Counted from the stretch's first letter, positions 1 through 11,349 are shown. The stretch: 64,000 nt of DNA from Leptobrachium leishanense (GCA_009667805.1 CM019064.1:108350328-108414327), one strand, 5' to 3'. The notes: generated from the letters alone by a model not told the origin. Program-made: numbers and translations.

Positions 1-639
1 GAAAAAGAGTAAAAAATGGGCGAAAAGTAGGTATGAAGATGAGTCAATTAGTGCAAATGAGTGTTCAAAAGTGCAGCAATTCAATACTCAAAGGAGTGTT
101 GTTGATTGAAGACAAGTGTATCAATCTTCTCTGTGGTATGTATACCAGATCTTCTCTTTAAAGGTATCCCTCAGAAAAAAATATAAAGCATAAAGGCAAT
201 AATAGTGCAGATGGTCGTACTGGAATGGAGCAATTCAATAAAATCAATGTATGTACCACTCACATTTACTGGAGCCTAAGGGAAATCCAGGCTCAAGGAA
301 AATAGCTGCGGCCAGATATAGGGTGGCACGTCCCTCCTTTCGTCTATGGTGGTTACTAGGTAAAGCAGAGAGAATCGGGAGACGGCACTCCCATGGCGTA
401 ACTCTGTGCGTATATGTGGAAAATTAGAATAAAATGATCACACTCACCGATTATAGAGCCTCTCAATGCCAGGCTCAAGGGATACCGCCTTGGGCCCTCT
501 TAAGGTGGAGGCCCAAACCCTTTGGTGTAGCAGCAGTTGGTCCAGATGTCCAAAAAAGTAGGGAGATGGAGAAAAAGTGGCGAATGCAAGATATAAAATA
601 ATAAATTTATTGGAAATAATAAAATCCAGGACAAGTTAT

Positions 640-679
640 ACCGAGACGCGTTTCGGCTGAAAAGCCTTCCTCAGTCGGT
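640..679 (-). ncRNA. Hammerhead ribozyme motif, left arm of palindrome
   Basis: Read on the minus strand, in order: stem I strand ACCGA, core CTGAGGA (fits CUGANGA), stem II GGC/GCC with a six-base loop, core GAA, palindromic ACGCGT giving a two-base-pair stem III, C17 of a GUC cleavage site, then TCGGT, which closes a 5-bp stem I. All invariant core positions are present. The very short, self-complementary stem III is typical of minimal hammerheads of Penelope-like retroelements, which may act as dimers. Activity is not shown. Confidence 0.75.
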
Positions 680-735
680 GTATTTAGTGTCCATAAAGTG
701 CAATAAAAATATTGCACTTTATGGACACTAAATAC

Positions 736-775
736 ACCGACTGAGGAAGGCTTTTCAGCCGAAACACGTCTCGGT
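736..775 (+). ncRNA. Hammerhead ribozyme motif, right arm of palindrome
   Basis: Same architecture as the opposed copy at 640-679: ACCGA (736-740), CTGAGGA (741-747), stem II GGC/GCC, GAA (761-763), ACACGT (764-769), C770 as cleavage base, TCGGT (771-775). Stem III differs by one base (ACACGT instead of ACGCGT), which keeps the two closing pairs but breaks the perfect palindrome needed for dimer formation. Confidence 0.72.
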
Positions 776-1358
776 ATAACTTGTCCTGGATTTTATTATT
801 TCCAATAAATTTATTATTTTATATCTTGCATTCGCCACTTTTTCTCCATCTCCCTACTTTTTTGGACATCTGGACCAACTGCTGCTACACCAAAGGGGTT
901 TGGGCCTCCACCTTAAGAGGGCCCAAGGCGGTATCCCTTGAGCCTGGCATTGAGAGGCTCTATAATCGGTGAGTGTGATCAATTTTATTCTAATTTTCCA
1001 CATATACGCACAGAGTTACGCCATGGGAGTGCCGTCTCCCGATTCTCTCTGCTTTACCTAGTAACCACCATAGACGAAAGGAGGGACGTGCCACCCTATA
1101 TCTGGCCGCAAGCTATTTTCCTTGAGCCTGGATTTCCCTTAGGCTCCAGTAAATGTGAGTGGTACATACATTGATTTTATTGAATTGCTCCATTCCAGTA
1201 CGACCATCTGCACTATTATTGCCTTTATGCTTTATATTTTTTTCTGAGGGATACCTTTAAAGAGAAGATCTGGTATACATACCACAGAGAAGATTGATAC
1301 ACTTGTCTTCAATCAACAACACTCCTTTGAGTATTGAATTGCTGCACTTTTGAACACC

Positions 1359-1897
1359 CATATATATATATATACCTAGAATAATAATCGTGCAGCAAGG
1401 CAAACTCAGGGTTACAGTGCCGATAAGTCAGAACCAGAATAGCCAGAAGCCGTTTGCCAATATGTCAGAACCAGAATCGTCAGAAGCCGTTTGCCAATAT
1501 GTCAGAACCAGAAATTCACCAAATACAACAGAGCAGCTCTAAGGGATGTTTAACTACGTTAGGGCAATGTATGAATGCATTGCCTTCATTTTTAAACCCG
1601 GTGGGTCCGCGTCATCCCGCCGGGCACCGCCCCCAGCTTCTCATGTGACCGGCCGGATTCCCCTCAGTGCCCGGGCAGCGAGCAGCGAGGACGATGCTGC
1701 CGGGCGCCGAGAGACCACAGCGGGGTATGTAACACAGCTGCTGCCATATTTTTAGGTGTCACTTAATTGTGAGGTCCTGTAAAGGAACTGAGAGATGTCT
1801 GTTGAATGTTGTTGCCTCTTGTGACTGTCAGGGGCCCATGGTTGCATCAAACAGGGCTTTAGTAAATTAAGCATGTTGTTTACTTCTCTCTTCTTAA
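1359..1897. other. Gene-free stretch with a short tandem repeat
   Basis: A 37-bp unit that includes GTCAGAACCAGAAT and GCCGTTTGCCAATAT is repeated about 2.3 times between about 1428 and 1513. A GC-rich patch follows (about 1600-1720). No coding region or recognised element is seen. Confidence 0.5.
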
Positions 1898-2348
1898 CCC
1901 CTTCATTACCTATATCAAGATATCACGGGCTTCAAAGGGACCATCTGGTGCACCAATAGAGATATTTCGATCTGCTGCCCAAAAGCAAATGAAATCTGTT
2001 TCCTGCAAACAAATTTTGTTCGCTTTTGGGCTGCAGAAGGTGTCCCCAAAGTTTTAGCCCTGTGGGCATAATGCCCAAAGAGCTAAAACTGTGTAACATC
2101 AGCTAACTGAATGTCTTAACATCAGACATTCAGCAAGCATAGAGTTGCAGCCAGTGGTTCACTGCAATGGCTATACTTCAATTTGGCAGGAGATGGCACT
2201 ATCAACTGGCTAAATATGTTAGTACAGTAAGAAATTCATTGGGAATAGAACCAAATATTTCTTACTGTATAATTAATTAAAAATTATTTTTCAAAAACCC
2301 CTGGTTCCTGATAATGTTTTTTTGGAAAATCACTTGGTAATGAAGGGG
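1898..2348. mobile_element. piggyBac-type MITE (451 bp)
   Basis: Terminal inverted repeats CCCCTTCATTACC and GGTAATGAAGGGG. The left flank is TTAA (1894-1897); the right flank is TTCA, a one-base decay of the expected TTAA target duplication. No transposase. TTAA targets and CCC-starting ends are the piggyBac signature. The same kind of ends recurs at 27272, 57366 and 63096, although the interior here differs. Confidence 0.65.
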
Positions 2349-2352
2349 TTCA

Positions 2353-3716
2353 TATTTCATTCATATAGGATGGCAAAACATCTCCTTCAAAACACTCCAA
2401 TATAAAGGATATGTTTAGCTGCAAAAGTTTAGCTCCTTCTTTTGTTGCAATCTGCAAAAACAAAAGGAGTACAATCTATTGCCTAGAAATGAAGTAAAAA
2501 GGGATTAGAATTTTAGGGTTAGAGATTAGACTAATTAACAGCAACCATAATCCTATATAAATTACAATAGTAAACTAACCCTTATTGCAAACCCTAAACC
2601 TTAAATTTGATCATTTAAAAAAAAAATGCTGCAAGTTGTTCCAGAAAATTTTTGATTGATCCTGAAAAAGCATGATTGCTCCAAAAAAAATGCTTTAAAA
2701 AATAAGATGCGTTGCATCAAATTTAAACGCATACGATCTAGAGTGTCATTTATGACGGCACGACTTGAAGGGTTATTCATTAAGAGCCAAACTTTCCACG
2801 GAAGGGCACCGAACTGTGAATTTCACTGTATGGTGCAATTTTGTGGCAATTTGTCTATTCACAAAGCTGTCAATTCACCAAATACTGGCGAATTGACAGC
2901 GAAATACATTGCAGTTCGCTGTAGATTGTCGCAATTTGGCGATCGTCGACAGCAGCGAAATTGACCTATAGAGAAGTAATGGTTAATTTATTCAGAGAAT
3001 GCCAAATTGCACCAAAGTGTCAGTGAAATGTCCTGATTTTCAGAGAGTTAGTTCAGCAGGTTTAAACAGGCGAATCCCATAGGATTCAATGTTAAAAAAT
3101 ATTATCATTTTAATCTAATTTTATTCAACTGATTATTCTTTTCATTTTCAGCAAAACGTTGTTTTTATTTATTTATTTTTTGGAACATTTTGATGTATTT
3201 TTTAACACAGTTTTTGATTCCCAATTTGTCAATTCATCAAAGGTCAACGAACTGGAATCGTCGAAATGCACCGAAGTGCGCCAAACGAGAAAGCACTGAA
3301 ATTTCACTGAAATTCCTGGGCTTTCTGCATAACCTCTTTAATTTCCACATTGATTTTTTCCACTTCCACTAGGTAGCAAGCTGGTGAAATTAAGCCCAAG
3401 TGTTCTCCAGTATTCCGTTTGCATTATGAAAAGCAAGTCTATTCACTAAACGTTGAAACTCAGGAGAATTGGCACTTGGCAGGAGAAGTGAACAATCTAG
3501 AACAAATAGCCGATTTGGAAAGTGAGATAAATAAGAGAATTTTTCTGGTTTGACTATTTTGACCCAGATTTCACTTCTGGCAGTTCTCCTTAGTTTCACT
3601 TTTATTGACTAGACCTGTATACATTTAGTGATATTTTTATTGTTTATCCTTTAGAATTGTAACTGGAGCAAGAGTATTTATATTTCCATGGTTAAATTGA
3701 ACCTAAATTTGCCATT
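2353..3716. other. Gene-free stretch with decayed repeat pieces
   Basis: Contains fragments resembling the GGGTTATTCA-ended repeats found elsewhere (about 2768) and a related piece near 3430 (TCTATTCACTAA). No TSD or complete element could be defined. The open frames here have no recognisable domain. Confidence 0.35.
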
Positions 3717-3768
3717 GCATACAGCAGGGCTCAAAATTTTAGGTCCTGTGCCACTAGGCAGGCCTGAA

Positions 3769-4186
3769 GGCTAGGGTAAGACAAACGCATTTTTCACGTC
3801 TACCGTCAAAAAGTGCGTTGATGCGTCCGAACGCATTTTTTCACGGATGACGCGATATCGATCATACAATGCGCAATTTCGGGCGTATTTTTTGACAGAG
3901 CTATAAAAAACAAATGGACGTGATGTTGGCCGGACATGTGCAGCGTCTGACTTCTCCTAATCACGCACACATGCTGCTATGCCAAGGCAACGCACTCTGT
4001 GCGTCAGTACTAGCGGTTCCACGTTCTCGAAAAAATGCGTTCGTTTACAACTTTGCGCTGCGCGGCCGAACTTTTGTGCGGTCGTACTTCGTATATTGGC
4101 CATCATTGGACGTCATTTGCTGCTACTACGGCCGTGATAAAGTGCGGCTGAACGCACGTTTGCACTGCGTTCGTCTGACCCCAGCC
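3769..4186. mobile_element. Short TIR element nested in hAT copy, related to 14436-14904
   Basis: The ends are inverted: GGCTAGGGTAAGACAAACGC on the left, and TGCGTTCGTCTGACCCCAGCC on the right is its diverged complement. The interior is CpG-rich and non-coding. A relative with the same ends lies at 14436-14904. No clean TSD could be read here, so the superfamily is left open. Confidence 0.5.
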
Positions 4187-4310
4187 TAAGAGTTACTCGC
4201 CACCAGTTGCCCCACCCAACCCTTACCTTTAAATCTGCCCCTAAACACACTCTCTTAAATTATTATTTAATTATCATTAACATAAAAAAGCAGTTTAAAC
4301 AAAGAAAAAT

Positions 4311-4784
4311 AATGTGTGGCGTGTATGAGAGTATCGCAGAGCTCAACAGCAATAAAACTCACGCTCATACACACTGCACATTACTGTGAGTTTTATTGCT
4401 GTGTAGCTCTGTGATACGCTCATACACACCGCACATTACTGTGAGTTTTATTGCTGTGTAGCTCTGTGATACGCTTATACACACCGCACATTACTGTCAG
4501 TTTTATTGCTGTGTAGCTCTGTGATACAGTAATGTGCAGTGTGTATGAGCGTATCACAGAGCGACGCAGCAATAAAACTCACAGTAATGTGCGGTGTGTA
4601 TGAGCGTGAGTTTTATTACTGTGGAGCTCTGTGATATGCTCATACACTCTGCACATTATTGTGAGATTTCTATTGCTGTGATGCTCTGATACAGTGAGGT
4701 GCAGTGTGTATGAGTGTATCAGAGCATCACAGCCATAGCTCACAATAATGTGCAGTGTGTTTGAGCATATCAGAGCTCCACTGC
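4311..4784. repeat. Array of about 50-bp units in alternating orientation
   Basis: Repeated modules combine TTTTATTGCTGTGTAGCTCT, TGATACGCTCATACACA and GCACATTACTGTGAG, some direct and some reverse complement, so the region can fold into several hairpins. The same module appears in a second hAT-type element (26575-26745) and once at 52058-52130, so it travels with or between elements. Confidence 0.7.
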
Positions 4785-5346
4785 CTTTTTTTCACACCCC
4801 CTCTCTCATTCTTTTTACCCCTTTCTTTCACCCCTCATTCTCATTTTTCCCCTCATTCCCATTCTTTCCCCTATCTCATTTTTTTTACCCATTTCTTTTT
4901 CCCCTCATTTTCATTCTTTCACCCCTGTTCTCATTCTATTTACCCCTTTCTTTTTACCCCTCATTCTCATTCTTTCCTCACCTTTCTCATTATTTTTACC
5001 CCTTTCTTTTTACCCCTTTCTTTTTACCCCTCATTCTTTACCCCTCTTTCTCATTCTTCCCCTTCTCATTCTTCCCCCTTCTCATTCTTTTTACCCCATT
5101 CTATTTCCCTCTCATTCTCATTACCCTTTCTCATTCTTTTTACCCCTCTTTCTCATTCTTTCCCCACTCTTTCTTTTTACCCCTTTCCCCTCTTTCTAAT
5201 TTTCCCCCTCTTTCCCGTCTCTTTCTCATTCTTCCCCCCCTTTCTCATTCTTCCCCCTCTCTTTCTTTTTACCCCTCTCTTTCTTTTCCCCCCTCATTCA
5301 CTCCCCTCTCTTTCTTCGTCTTCCTCTCCTATTAACCCCCTTCCCC
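4785..5346. repeat. Pyrimidine-rich tract of about 560 bp
   Basis: The plus strand is almost entirely C and T with isolated CAT or TTA interruptions, built from degenerate units such as CCCCTTTCTCATTCTTTTTA. The open frames across it (Phe/Ser/Pro-rich) are a by-product of composition and are not called as genes. Confidence 0.75.
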
Positions 5347-5723
5347 CCCTCCAACAGTCACCTACCAAGTCAGAGGTGCTGCGGCACGGCCGCTGTGTTG
5401 GTGCCGCCACTCCCGTGCATCACCTGACCCACCCACGTGATGCATCGTCGACTCGCAGCAGTGTGTGCGACGCATCACGTGGGTAGGCAGGTGATCCCGC
5501 AAACCTCATGGGCCGTGTGGGAGGGGCAGCCACGATCAGTCAGCTCCGGATTCAGACTCCAAGAGTCTGATACCGGAGCTGAGTAGCAAGGCAGTGGCGG
5601 CCCACTGATCCGGGTCCCAGCAAGCCGCGGGCCCGACAGGTCAATGCGCCCCACTCGCCCTCAGCTAGTTTCCACTCGCCATATGCGAGCAGGCAAGTGG
5701 ACATTTTGCAGTCTGGCATACAG

Positions 5724-7816
5724 TATACCTCACCTTATAAACTATGCATCTTTAAGCAAAATGATTTCATTGTCAGACTAGACTAGACTTCATAGAGCTT
5801 GAAAATATCCTTTGGCTCATGGTCAAGCCACTTCTTCATCCAAATCTGAACCCTATTGAAACACCCCAGGTACTTATAAAACCCAATAATATTCAATTCT
5901 AGTATACTTACTATTGATTTCCCGACACCTAAATACATTTAAATGTGTGCAGCAATAATTCAAACCAGTCACTTTGTCTCAGGTATTTCTTACAGCTTGA
6001 ATATTTATAAGGCTGTGTACATGAAATATTCATGAAAATGCAAATATGATCTTGAAGCTAATTTGTGTCATACTCAAGATGATAAATATATGGTACGATA
6101 GTACATTTCACTAATATTATAACATTCTTGCATAATCTTGAAAAGCCAACACTGCACATGCAGAAAACAAGATTATTTTTAAAGCGACATTGTAGCAGCT
6201 AACAAACAAGTAGATATTGTAAATATTATACAAATTTATGTAATCAATATATTTCAAAATAACATAATCAAAGATTGAATCGTTTTTTGTGAACCTGTCC
6301 CATCTATATTCAGTTTAACGTAATCAAAACATTTCTAAATTAAAGCAAAAAGATTTTATTTACCACCTTAATAGCAAGGTTTCCCCCATGCTTGATAATT
6401 ATTTCAGCCTGTGCTGCTGACTCAACAATTATACCCTTCATTTTTGAGTATACTCAATATTCAAAACCACTTGAGGGTGCCCTGAGATTGAGTAGACTCG
6501 ATCTGGGATGATCCTGGAACAATGCAAAGGAATTTTGTTGGGCTCGACGTTGTGCCCCTAACGGTTTAACACATGTGGCATCACTTTTTGACAAGCAGAG
6601 ATAGGAAGAGGACTATCAAGTAGCTTACCTATAGTGAGAATATACAGTGGGACACTGCAGAATATTTTTATTGTGTGTGGTTAACAGAAAGTCATTTTTC
6701 ATACAACCATGGGTCTTGGCAGTGGTTTTATGGCAAGTCACATGATTGTGTAGGGCTAAGTGATGGGGGAGCAGGTTGTTCAGCTGTTTTCTTTTCTGCT
6801 TTCTTATAATCACTGTGAATTTTATTGCTGCAGTGAAGCCAGTGAGTTGGACTCTATGCACATTTGAGGGTCTTTTCCCACACAAGATCAATCATGAAGA
6901 TGTACATGGACATAACATAATTGAAACTAGCCTGGAGATGGATGTTCTTTAAATATCTTACTCAGCCTTGGAGGGATTGCATGGCTCAGTATGATCAATG
7001 ACATGATCATTACCTAATAAAATGCTTTCATAATGGTCATTAATCACACAACAGGTTCACTTTCACTTTTTCACAAGAACATTAACATGTATTGGTTAGT
7101 GTTTCTTTACTTTTTTAATACATCAGGTACGCACGTCTCATCTCTTTCACTCTTAAGAAATGTAATAAAAAAAGACTTATTCACAAATTCATTATATTTA
7201 TAAATATTCTGCTTTTGTGGCATAACCCAAATAACATTTTAGTTTTTACTTATATCCTCGGTTTCTCATTTGAGATGCTGTCATTTCAGAAAGAATACTC
7301 AAATCATAAAAATGGGTTAAAATTGGAAACCATAGGAGTTGCTCTATAAAACCTGAGTTACTGTGCGTTTCATCAGATTTCTAATAAAAGGAGAAAATTA
7401 AAATCTGAGATTGCTGAATTTAGACACCATTAAACAGAATTAGTACCAGGTCACAGACGTTTCGTATTAGGAAATCATTAAATATAGTTGAAGTACCACA
7501 AAAGTCTAATGAAGGACACTGTGCATTTAAGATCCTCATAGAGATTACGCAGTATATTAGCCACACGAAAAAGGCCTAAGTGCATAAGATTAATAAAAAA
7601 AATCTGAAAAAGGAACATTGATAAATGATAAGATTCATAATATTCTAGTATGATCTGGCTGGCCAATACACATATTTGTGTATATAATCTATCTATCTAT
7701 CTTTCATCCTTTCTTTCTTTCTTGCTTGCTTTTTATCTTCCTGGCACTCTGCCTATATAATTGTAATATATATATATTTTTTTTTTATTATTGCAGAAGC
7801 CCTTAACTCAAGTAAG

Positions 7817-7819
<3 letters not shown>
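5724..7819. other. Intronic DNA without recognised element
   Basis: AT-rich unique-looking sequence downstream of the neuroligin exon on its strand. It contains a short (CTAT)n/(CTTT)n run near 7686-7725. No exon-like conserved frame is seen. Confidence 0.4.

Positions 7820-7847
<28 letters not shown>
7820..7847. repeat. (TA)n microsatellite
   Basis: About 14 uninterrupted AT dinucleotides directly before a copy of the TA-associated dispersed repeat. Confidence 0.9.
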
Positions 7848-7850
<3 letters not shown>

Positions 7851-7856
7851 TTTTAT

Positions 7857-8111
7857 TGCAGAATTTACACATACCAGCAATTCAGAGAACTGCTTAACAA
7901 AGCTCATGTGCTACATTCCCCAAATGCAGCAAGGAATCCTGGGTAAGATATGCAAATGATGTTTGCAATTTCTCACCTATTTTGCATTTTTGCATCCTGG
8001 GTCTGTTTTAACACAGAGCCCTCTTACCAGTGCCACACCATACTAGATGGCTTTTTGTTCAGCAATGGTCAGGTTTATGCAACAAGTCACAGCCACTACA
8101 GGACAGTTGTA
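7857..8111 (+). repeat. TA-associated dispersed repeat, copy 1
   Basis: Shares with 13918-14170 the ordered blocks CAGCAATTCAGAGAACTGCT, GCTCATGTGCTACATTCCCC, CATCCTGGGTCTG and GGTCAGGTTTATGCAAC. Other copies lie at 33803-34032 (minus), 53306-53470 and 23344-23398 (partial). No TIR, TSD or pol III box could be defined, so the class (SINE or MITE) is unknown. Confidence 0.65.
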
Positions 8112-10580
8112 TAGAATACGCAAGGAGGGCAGACCTCAACCTTTACTAAGCACAAAGTGTGGGTGCTTCTCAAGACAATGTAATACAACAAACCAGGAAG
8201 AGAGCACTCCATTAACACACGCAAAGACTTTAACAGCAGCCTATACATTTATACATTTGGTAAAATCTTTAAATGTTTAAATGTAGAAGCTGCTGTTGAA
8301 GTCCTTGAATGTGTTAGTTGGAGTGCTCTCTTCTTGGTTTGACACACACACATCTATAAATATATATTTATATATCAAAATATAAACATAATTGTCTTCT
8401 CCTCAGGTAGTTTTCTAGAGCTATTTTACATCACAAAATATGTATTCCACATTGAGCTATCAATTTAATATTAAAAGCATTTCTTTAGATGATATCGTCC
8501 TTTGTGACAATTTTCTCTAATTTAAAAATATTAAATTCAATTTCGTATTATGGGAAATAAAGTTGAGTTAACCCGAATCTCAATTTCTCTGATTGATGAA
8601 ATTTACACATTTTCATTAGTAACAAAATAATTAAATAGAAAATCCTAGTGAACATTTATAAAAAAATATTACTAGGTGTTGAAACATCTGACTGCGCATC
8701 TGTCTGACTATCTGTTTTACTTTATGATAATTCAATCAGAAGCTACTTTGAACAAAAATCAAATGTATCCTTAAATTTTGTGTAAGTCTCATTAATGTGA
8801 TCATATGTCATATTTCATATTAATTGATTTAGAGGGAAAAAAAAACACTTTTTCATTTTGCCATTCCTTCCAGACTCTGAAAAAGAGCAATTTTAATTTG
8901 ATGTTATTTTTCTCTTTTGATATTTCTTTATTTTCCTTTTGTAAATTCTGGCTTTGTCGCATTGAGAAAAGTTCAGAATGTGTAAACAATTATATATACA
9001 ATTCTAAGGAGTTGATGTATTACTCTAATATTGTTAGTTTTCCAAAATGTATTTAATCATAATAATAGTGTGTCTTAAACTTTGTGATAATATATATTAC
9101 ATAAAAAGGAAAGGAAAACAAGTGAAAGTATGTATTATAGATGCATATTGCAGCCATTTAAGGAAAAGTGCTAAACATTATAAAGTATTCGAATAGTTTA
9201 TAAAAGGTAAATGAATTTGTCTATTTTCTATTATTCTCTAAATCTTTTTTATACTAAAAATATCGTTATAATATTAATATAAAAATATTAAATAATTATC
9301 TAAATATTACTGATTTTCAAATTATGACATTAGAAATAAAAAAGCAGTTATCTGCATTGTTTCACCCTAATTTAGTTTTTGATATTTTCTTTTAGTTTGC
9401 AGACATATATAACATCTTTTTAACCCTAGAATATTAATGTTCTAGTCCCCACATGAGTCATTTAAATACTGCTATTCTAAGGGAGCTGAGACTGCTTGGC
9501 TTAAGCCCTTTGTAAATGTTACATCAAAAATGCATTGACAGCAATTAATTGTGTGAATATGTCAGTTTAATTAAGGATGATTTTGAAAATTGTTTAGAAT
9601 GCCTAAAATAAAATATGCAGAATACATAGTATATATAGGAGGAAACAATTGTGATGGTGGGCAAGTGTTCTAGAAGAACTGCTAATGTGAATTTAACTCA
9701 TTGAGTCACATTCAGACCTTTTGACATGAAAAGCGAATTTCACAGTCTGTCTCCATAACAACTAGGCTTCTTCTGTCAGAGAACTGTCATTTAACGAAAT
9801 GTAATGTGTTTAATCAGATCATATGGGCAACAGTTGCAAGCCTTTTGCTTACCCCATGCCGTTTCTATTGTTTTCATCTAGAGTTTCCCAAAAGAAAACT
9901 GTCACTTTCCTCCTAGCGATACAATAAGATTTAATACCCACTTATAAAATGGTAACAGATTGTCAACAACAGAGATACATTTAGAGAAAAAAGATAGATG
10001 GACAGATAGAGCGACAGATGGACAGACAGACATCCAGACATACAGAGAGATAGATGCACAATGAAGAAAATGTTCTAATATAATTTTATATTCAACATAT
10101 TTAAACATGTTGAGATATATTTAAGACGGACAGGATTTTGAACAAAAAAGATTAACACAATGTAATCCAAAAAATAATAATATCATTATATCCACTTCTG
10201 TTTCTGAATATTCTCAGATTTTTACTAATTCAAAGCAGATTCCAATATATACGGTAAAATTATACCACAGTTTAGATGGCTATAGTGTGTCTTTCTTTTT
10301 GCCACAAAAACAACTTAGGTTAAAAATATACATTGGTAATCATGTAAATAGTGCATAACAAGGTATACTTCACCCAGCATGAATTAGCAATTGAATAAAA
10401 GCATGCACTTTGTGTAAAAATATATTATTTTTGTTATAACCTTTTTTTGCTGTAATAACAGCAGAACATGAGACAACTCTGTAAAGAAATAAAACACGAT
10501 ACATATTATAAAGAGAAACACAAAAATGCTACATTGCCGCAATATATAATCACACGCATATTTTATAATGATAGTCATCT
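8112..10580. other. Intronic DNA without recognised element
   Basis: Strongly AT-rich. Expected to be the intron following the neuroligin exon (minus strand). No conserved exon frame or repeat family recurring in the window was found; a (GATAGACAGATG)-like short repeat lies near 9990-10050. Confidence 0.45.
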
Positions 10581-10586
10581 ACTTAC
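10581..10586 (-). other. Splice donor of neuroligin-4 exon
   Basis: On the minus strand the coding sequence ends ...ACTGAGGATG and continues GTAAGT, a perfect consensus donor. The exon stops one base into a codon (phase 1), inside the conserved EDG tail of this neuroligin exon. The open frame read further (Lys then stop) is intron. Confidence 0.92.
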
Positions 10587-11058
10587 CATCCTCAGTTGGC
10601 ACATAAATATTTAAATATAGACAATCTTCATTTTGATCCTGTACATATGACACAACTGTATCCAAATTGGCAGTAAACCATATGGGCAGCATATCATTTA
10701 ACAAAGACCTTTCATCCAGGAATTGTGGGCAAACCGGAGCAAACTGGGTGGCATTCCTAATGCCAGTCCATGAGGATGGTGGCTCAGGAGGTTGAAATCG
10801 TCTTTCTCCTGTTGGAGGTGAGGCATATGGGACTCCAAGGTATTGCTCTACAGGGCCAAGAATCTCAATAGGCAGAGGTGTTCTTGTGCCACGTATTCTA
10901 CCATAGTTTGTCGGTACTACTGGGTGTTGAACTTGGCCATCAAGTCTTGTAAATCGTACCGCAAGAACTGTTATCCATAATAGTAAGTTAGAATTTACCA
11001 CAATACAGACTGGGGTGAAGATTAAAGGCAGCCATAACAATCCCTTTGGTCTCGACAT
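10587..11058 (-). CDS. nlgn4x: Neuroligin-4, first coding exon (partial gene)
   Basis: Encodes the first 157 residues plus one base of a neuroligin, a postsynaptic type I membrane adhesion protein that binds presynaptic neurexins through a catalytically dead cholinesterase-like domain. The N-terminus [12 protein letters not shown] and a hydrophobic leader to about residue 41 form the signal peptide and mark the neuroligin-4 paralogue rather than 1-3. Then comes the start of the esterase domain: [20 protein letters not shown] (65-84), an N-glycosylation site at Asn102 (NAT), Cys110 and Cys146, which form the first conserved disulfide, and [11 protein letters not shown] (144-154), the carboxylesterase B signature. 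The start is firm: A at -3, and an in-frame TAA two codons upstream. The reading frame is intact. Remaining exons lie at lower coordinates, outside the window. Confidence 0.95.
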
Positions 11059-11323
11059 TGTTTACATCAACATCAGCAAAGGTAATATCTCCCAGGATGA
11101 GAGGAAAAAAAGAGAGATGGAAAACAAAATCTTGGGCCAGGATAGATGAAATATGATGCTAAAAATTATTGCCTCCGTTGTATTACTTCCGTGTCCGAGT
11201 TCCAAGTGTGCAATACAGTTGAGCCCATTCCACAATGACAAAATAAAATTTCTTCAAAATATTCCAAATCCTCTTTTAGTTCATTTACTTAGTTTCTGCA
11301 TTGCAAAAACTGGGTCAGGAAGC
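11059..11323 (-). other. 5' untranslated part of the neuroligin-4 exon
   Basis: The exon continues 265 nt upstream of the ATG to a splice acceptor, as expected for neuroligin genes, in which the first coding exon is preceded by noncoding exons. It contains four short upstream open frames, all ending before the main ATG, which may reduce translation. That this segment is exonic rests on the acceptor and the absence of a promoter, not on transcript data. Confidence 0.7.
11166..11228 (-). promoter_or_regulatory. Upstream ORF of 20 codons in the nlgn4x leader
   Basis: ATG at 11228-11226 opens a 20-codon frame ending in TAA at 11168-11166. Three shorter ones (6, 2 and 3 codons) flank it; the last, ATG TTG ATG TAA, ends 4 nt before the main ATG. 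The role in translation control is inferred. Confidence 0.45.
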
Positions 11324-11349
11324 CTGTGGGAATAACAGAAAAATAAAAG
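11324..11349 (-). other. Splice acceptor before the neuroligin-4 exon
   Basis: The minus strand reads a T-rich tract, TTTATTTTTCTGTTATTCCC, followed by ACAG and then GCTTCCTGACC. A good polypyrimidine tract and CAG/G junction make this the likely 5' boundary of the exon. Confidence 0.75.

Larger units (their letters stand above)
61..1358. repeat. Large near-perfect inverted repeat, Penelope-like terminal repeat pair (inferred)
   Basis: Two arms of about 645 bp (61 to about 704 and about 711 to 1358) are reverse complements with few differences and a 6-nt centre (705-710). The outer ends match: GTGTTCAAAAGTGCAGCAAT at 61 pairs with the end at 1358. Each arm holds a hammerhead motif close to the centre, followed outward by an AT-rich AATAAATTTATT segment, the arrangement reported for terminal repeats of Penelope-like elements. 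No protein is encoded. The right end abuts a short TA run. That the two arms are inverted terminal repeats of one Penelope-like insertion is inference; a foldback DNA transposon is the alternative. Confidence 0.7.
3725..5715. mobile_element. hAT-type nonautonomous element (1991 bp)
   Basis: Flanked by an exact 8-bp duplication GCATACAG (3717-3724 and 5716-5723). The ends start CAGGGCTCAAAAT on the left and, reverse-complemented, CAGACTGCAAAAT on the right, so the TIR is short and imperfect. An 8-bp TSD with CA-starting TIRs is the hAT pattern. It carries a nested TIR element, an inverted-unit array, a pyrimidine tract and a GC-rich 3' part (5350-5700) with small palindromes. No transposase is visible. 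Confidence 0.72.

Noticed and set aside
4748..5486. Long Phe/Ser/Pro-rich open frames (195 and 243 codons)
   Set aside because: They exist only because the strand is nearly pure pyrimidine; two overlapping frames are equally open and neither has a domain.
10579..10586. Stop codon at the end of the neuroligin frame as protein end
   Set aside because: It lies in the intron just past a perfect GTAAGT donor; neuroligins continue for hundreds of residues.
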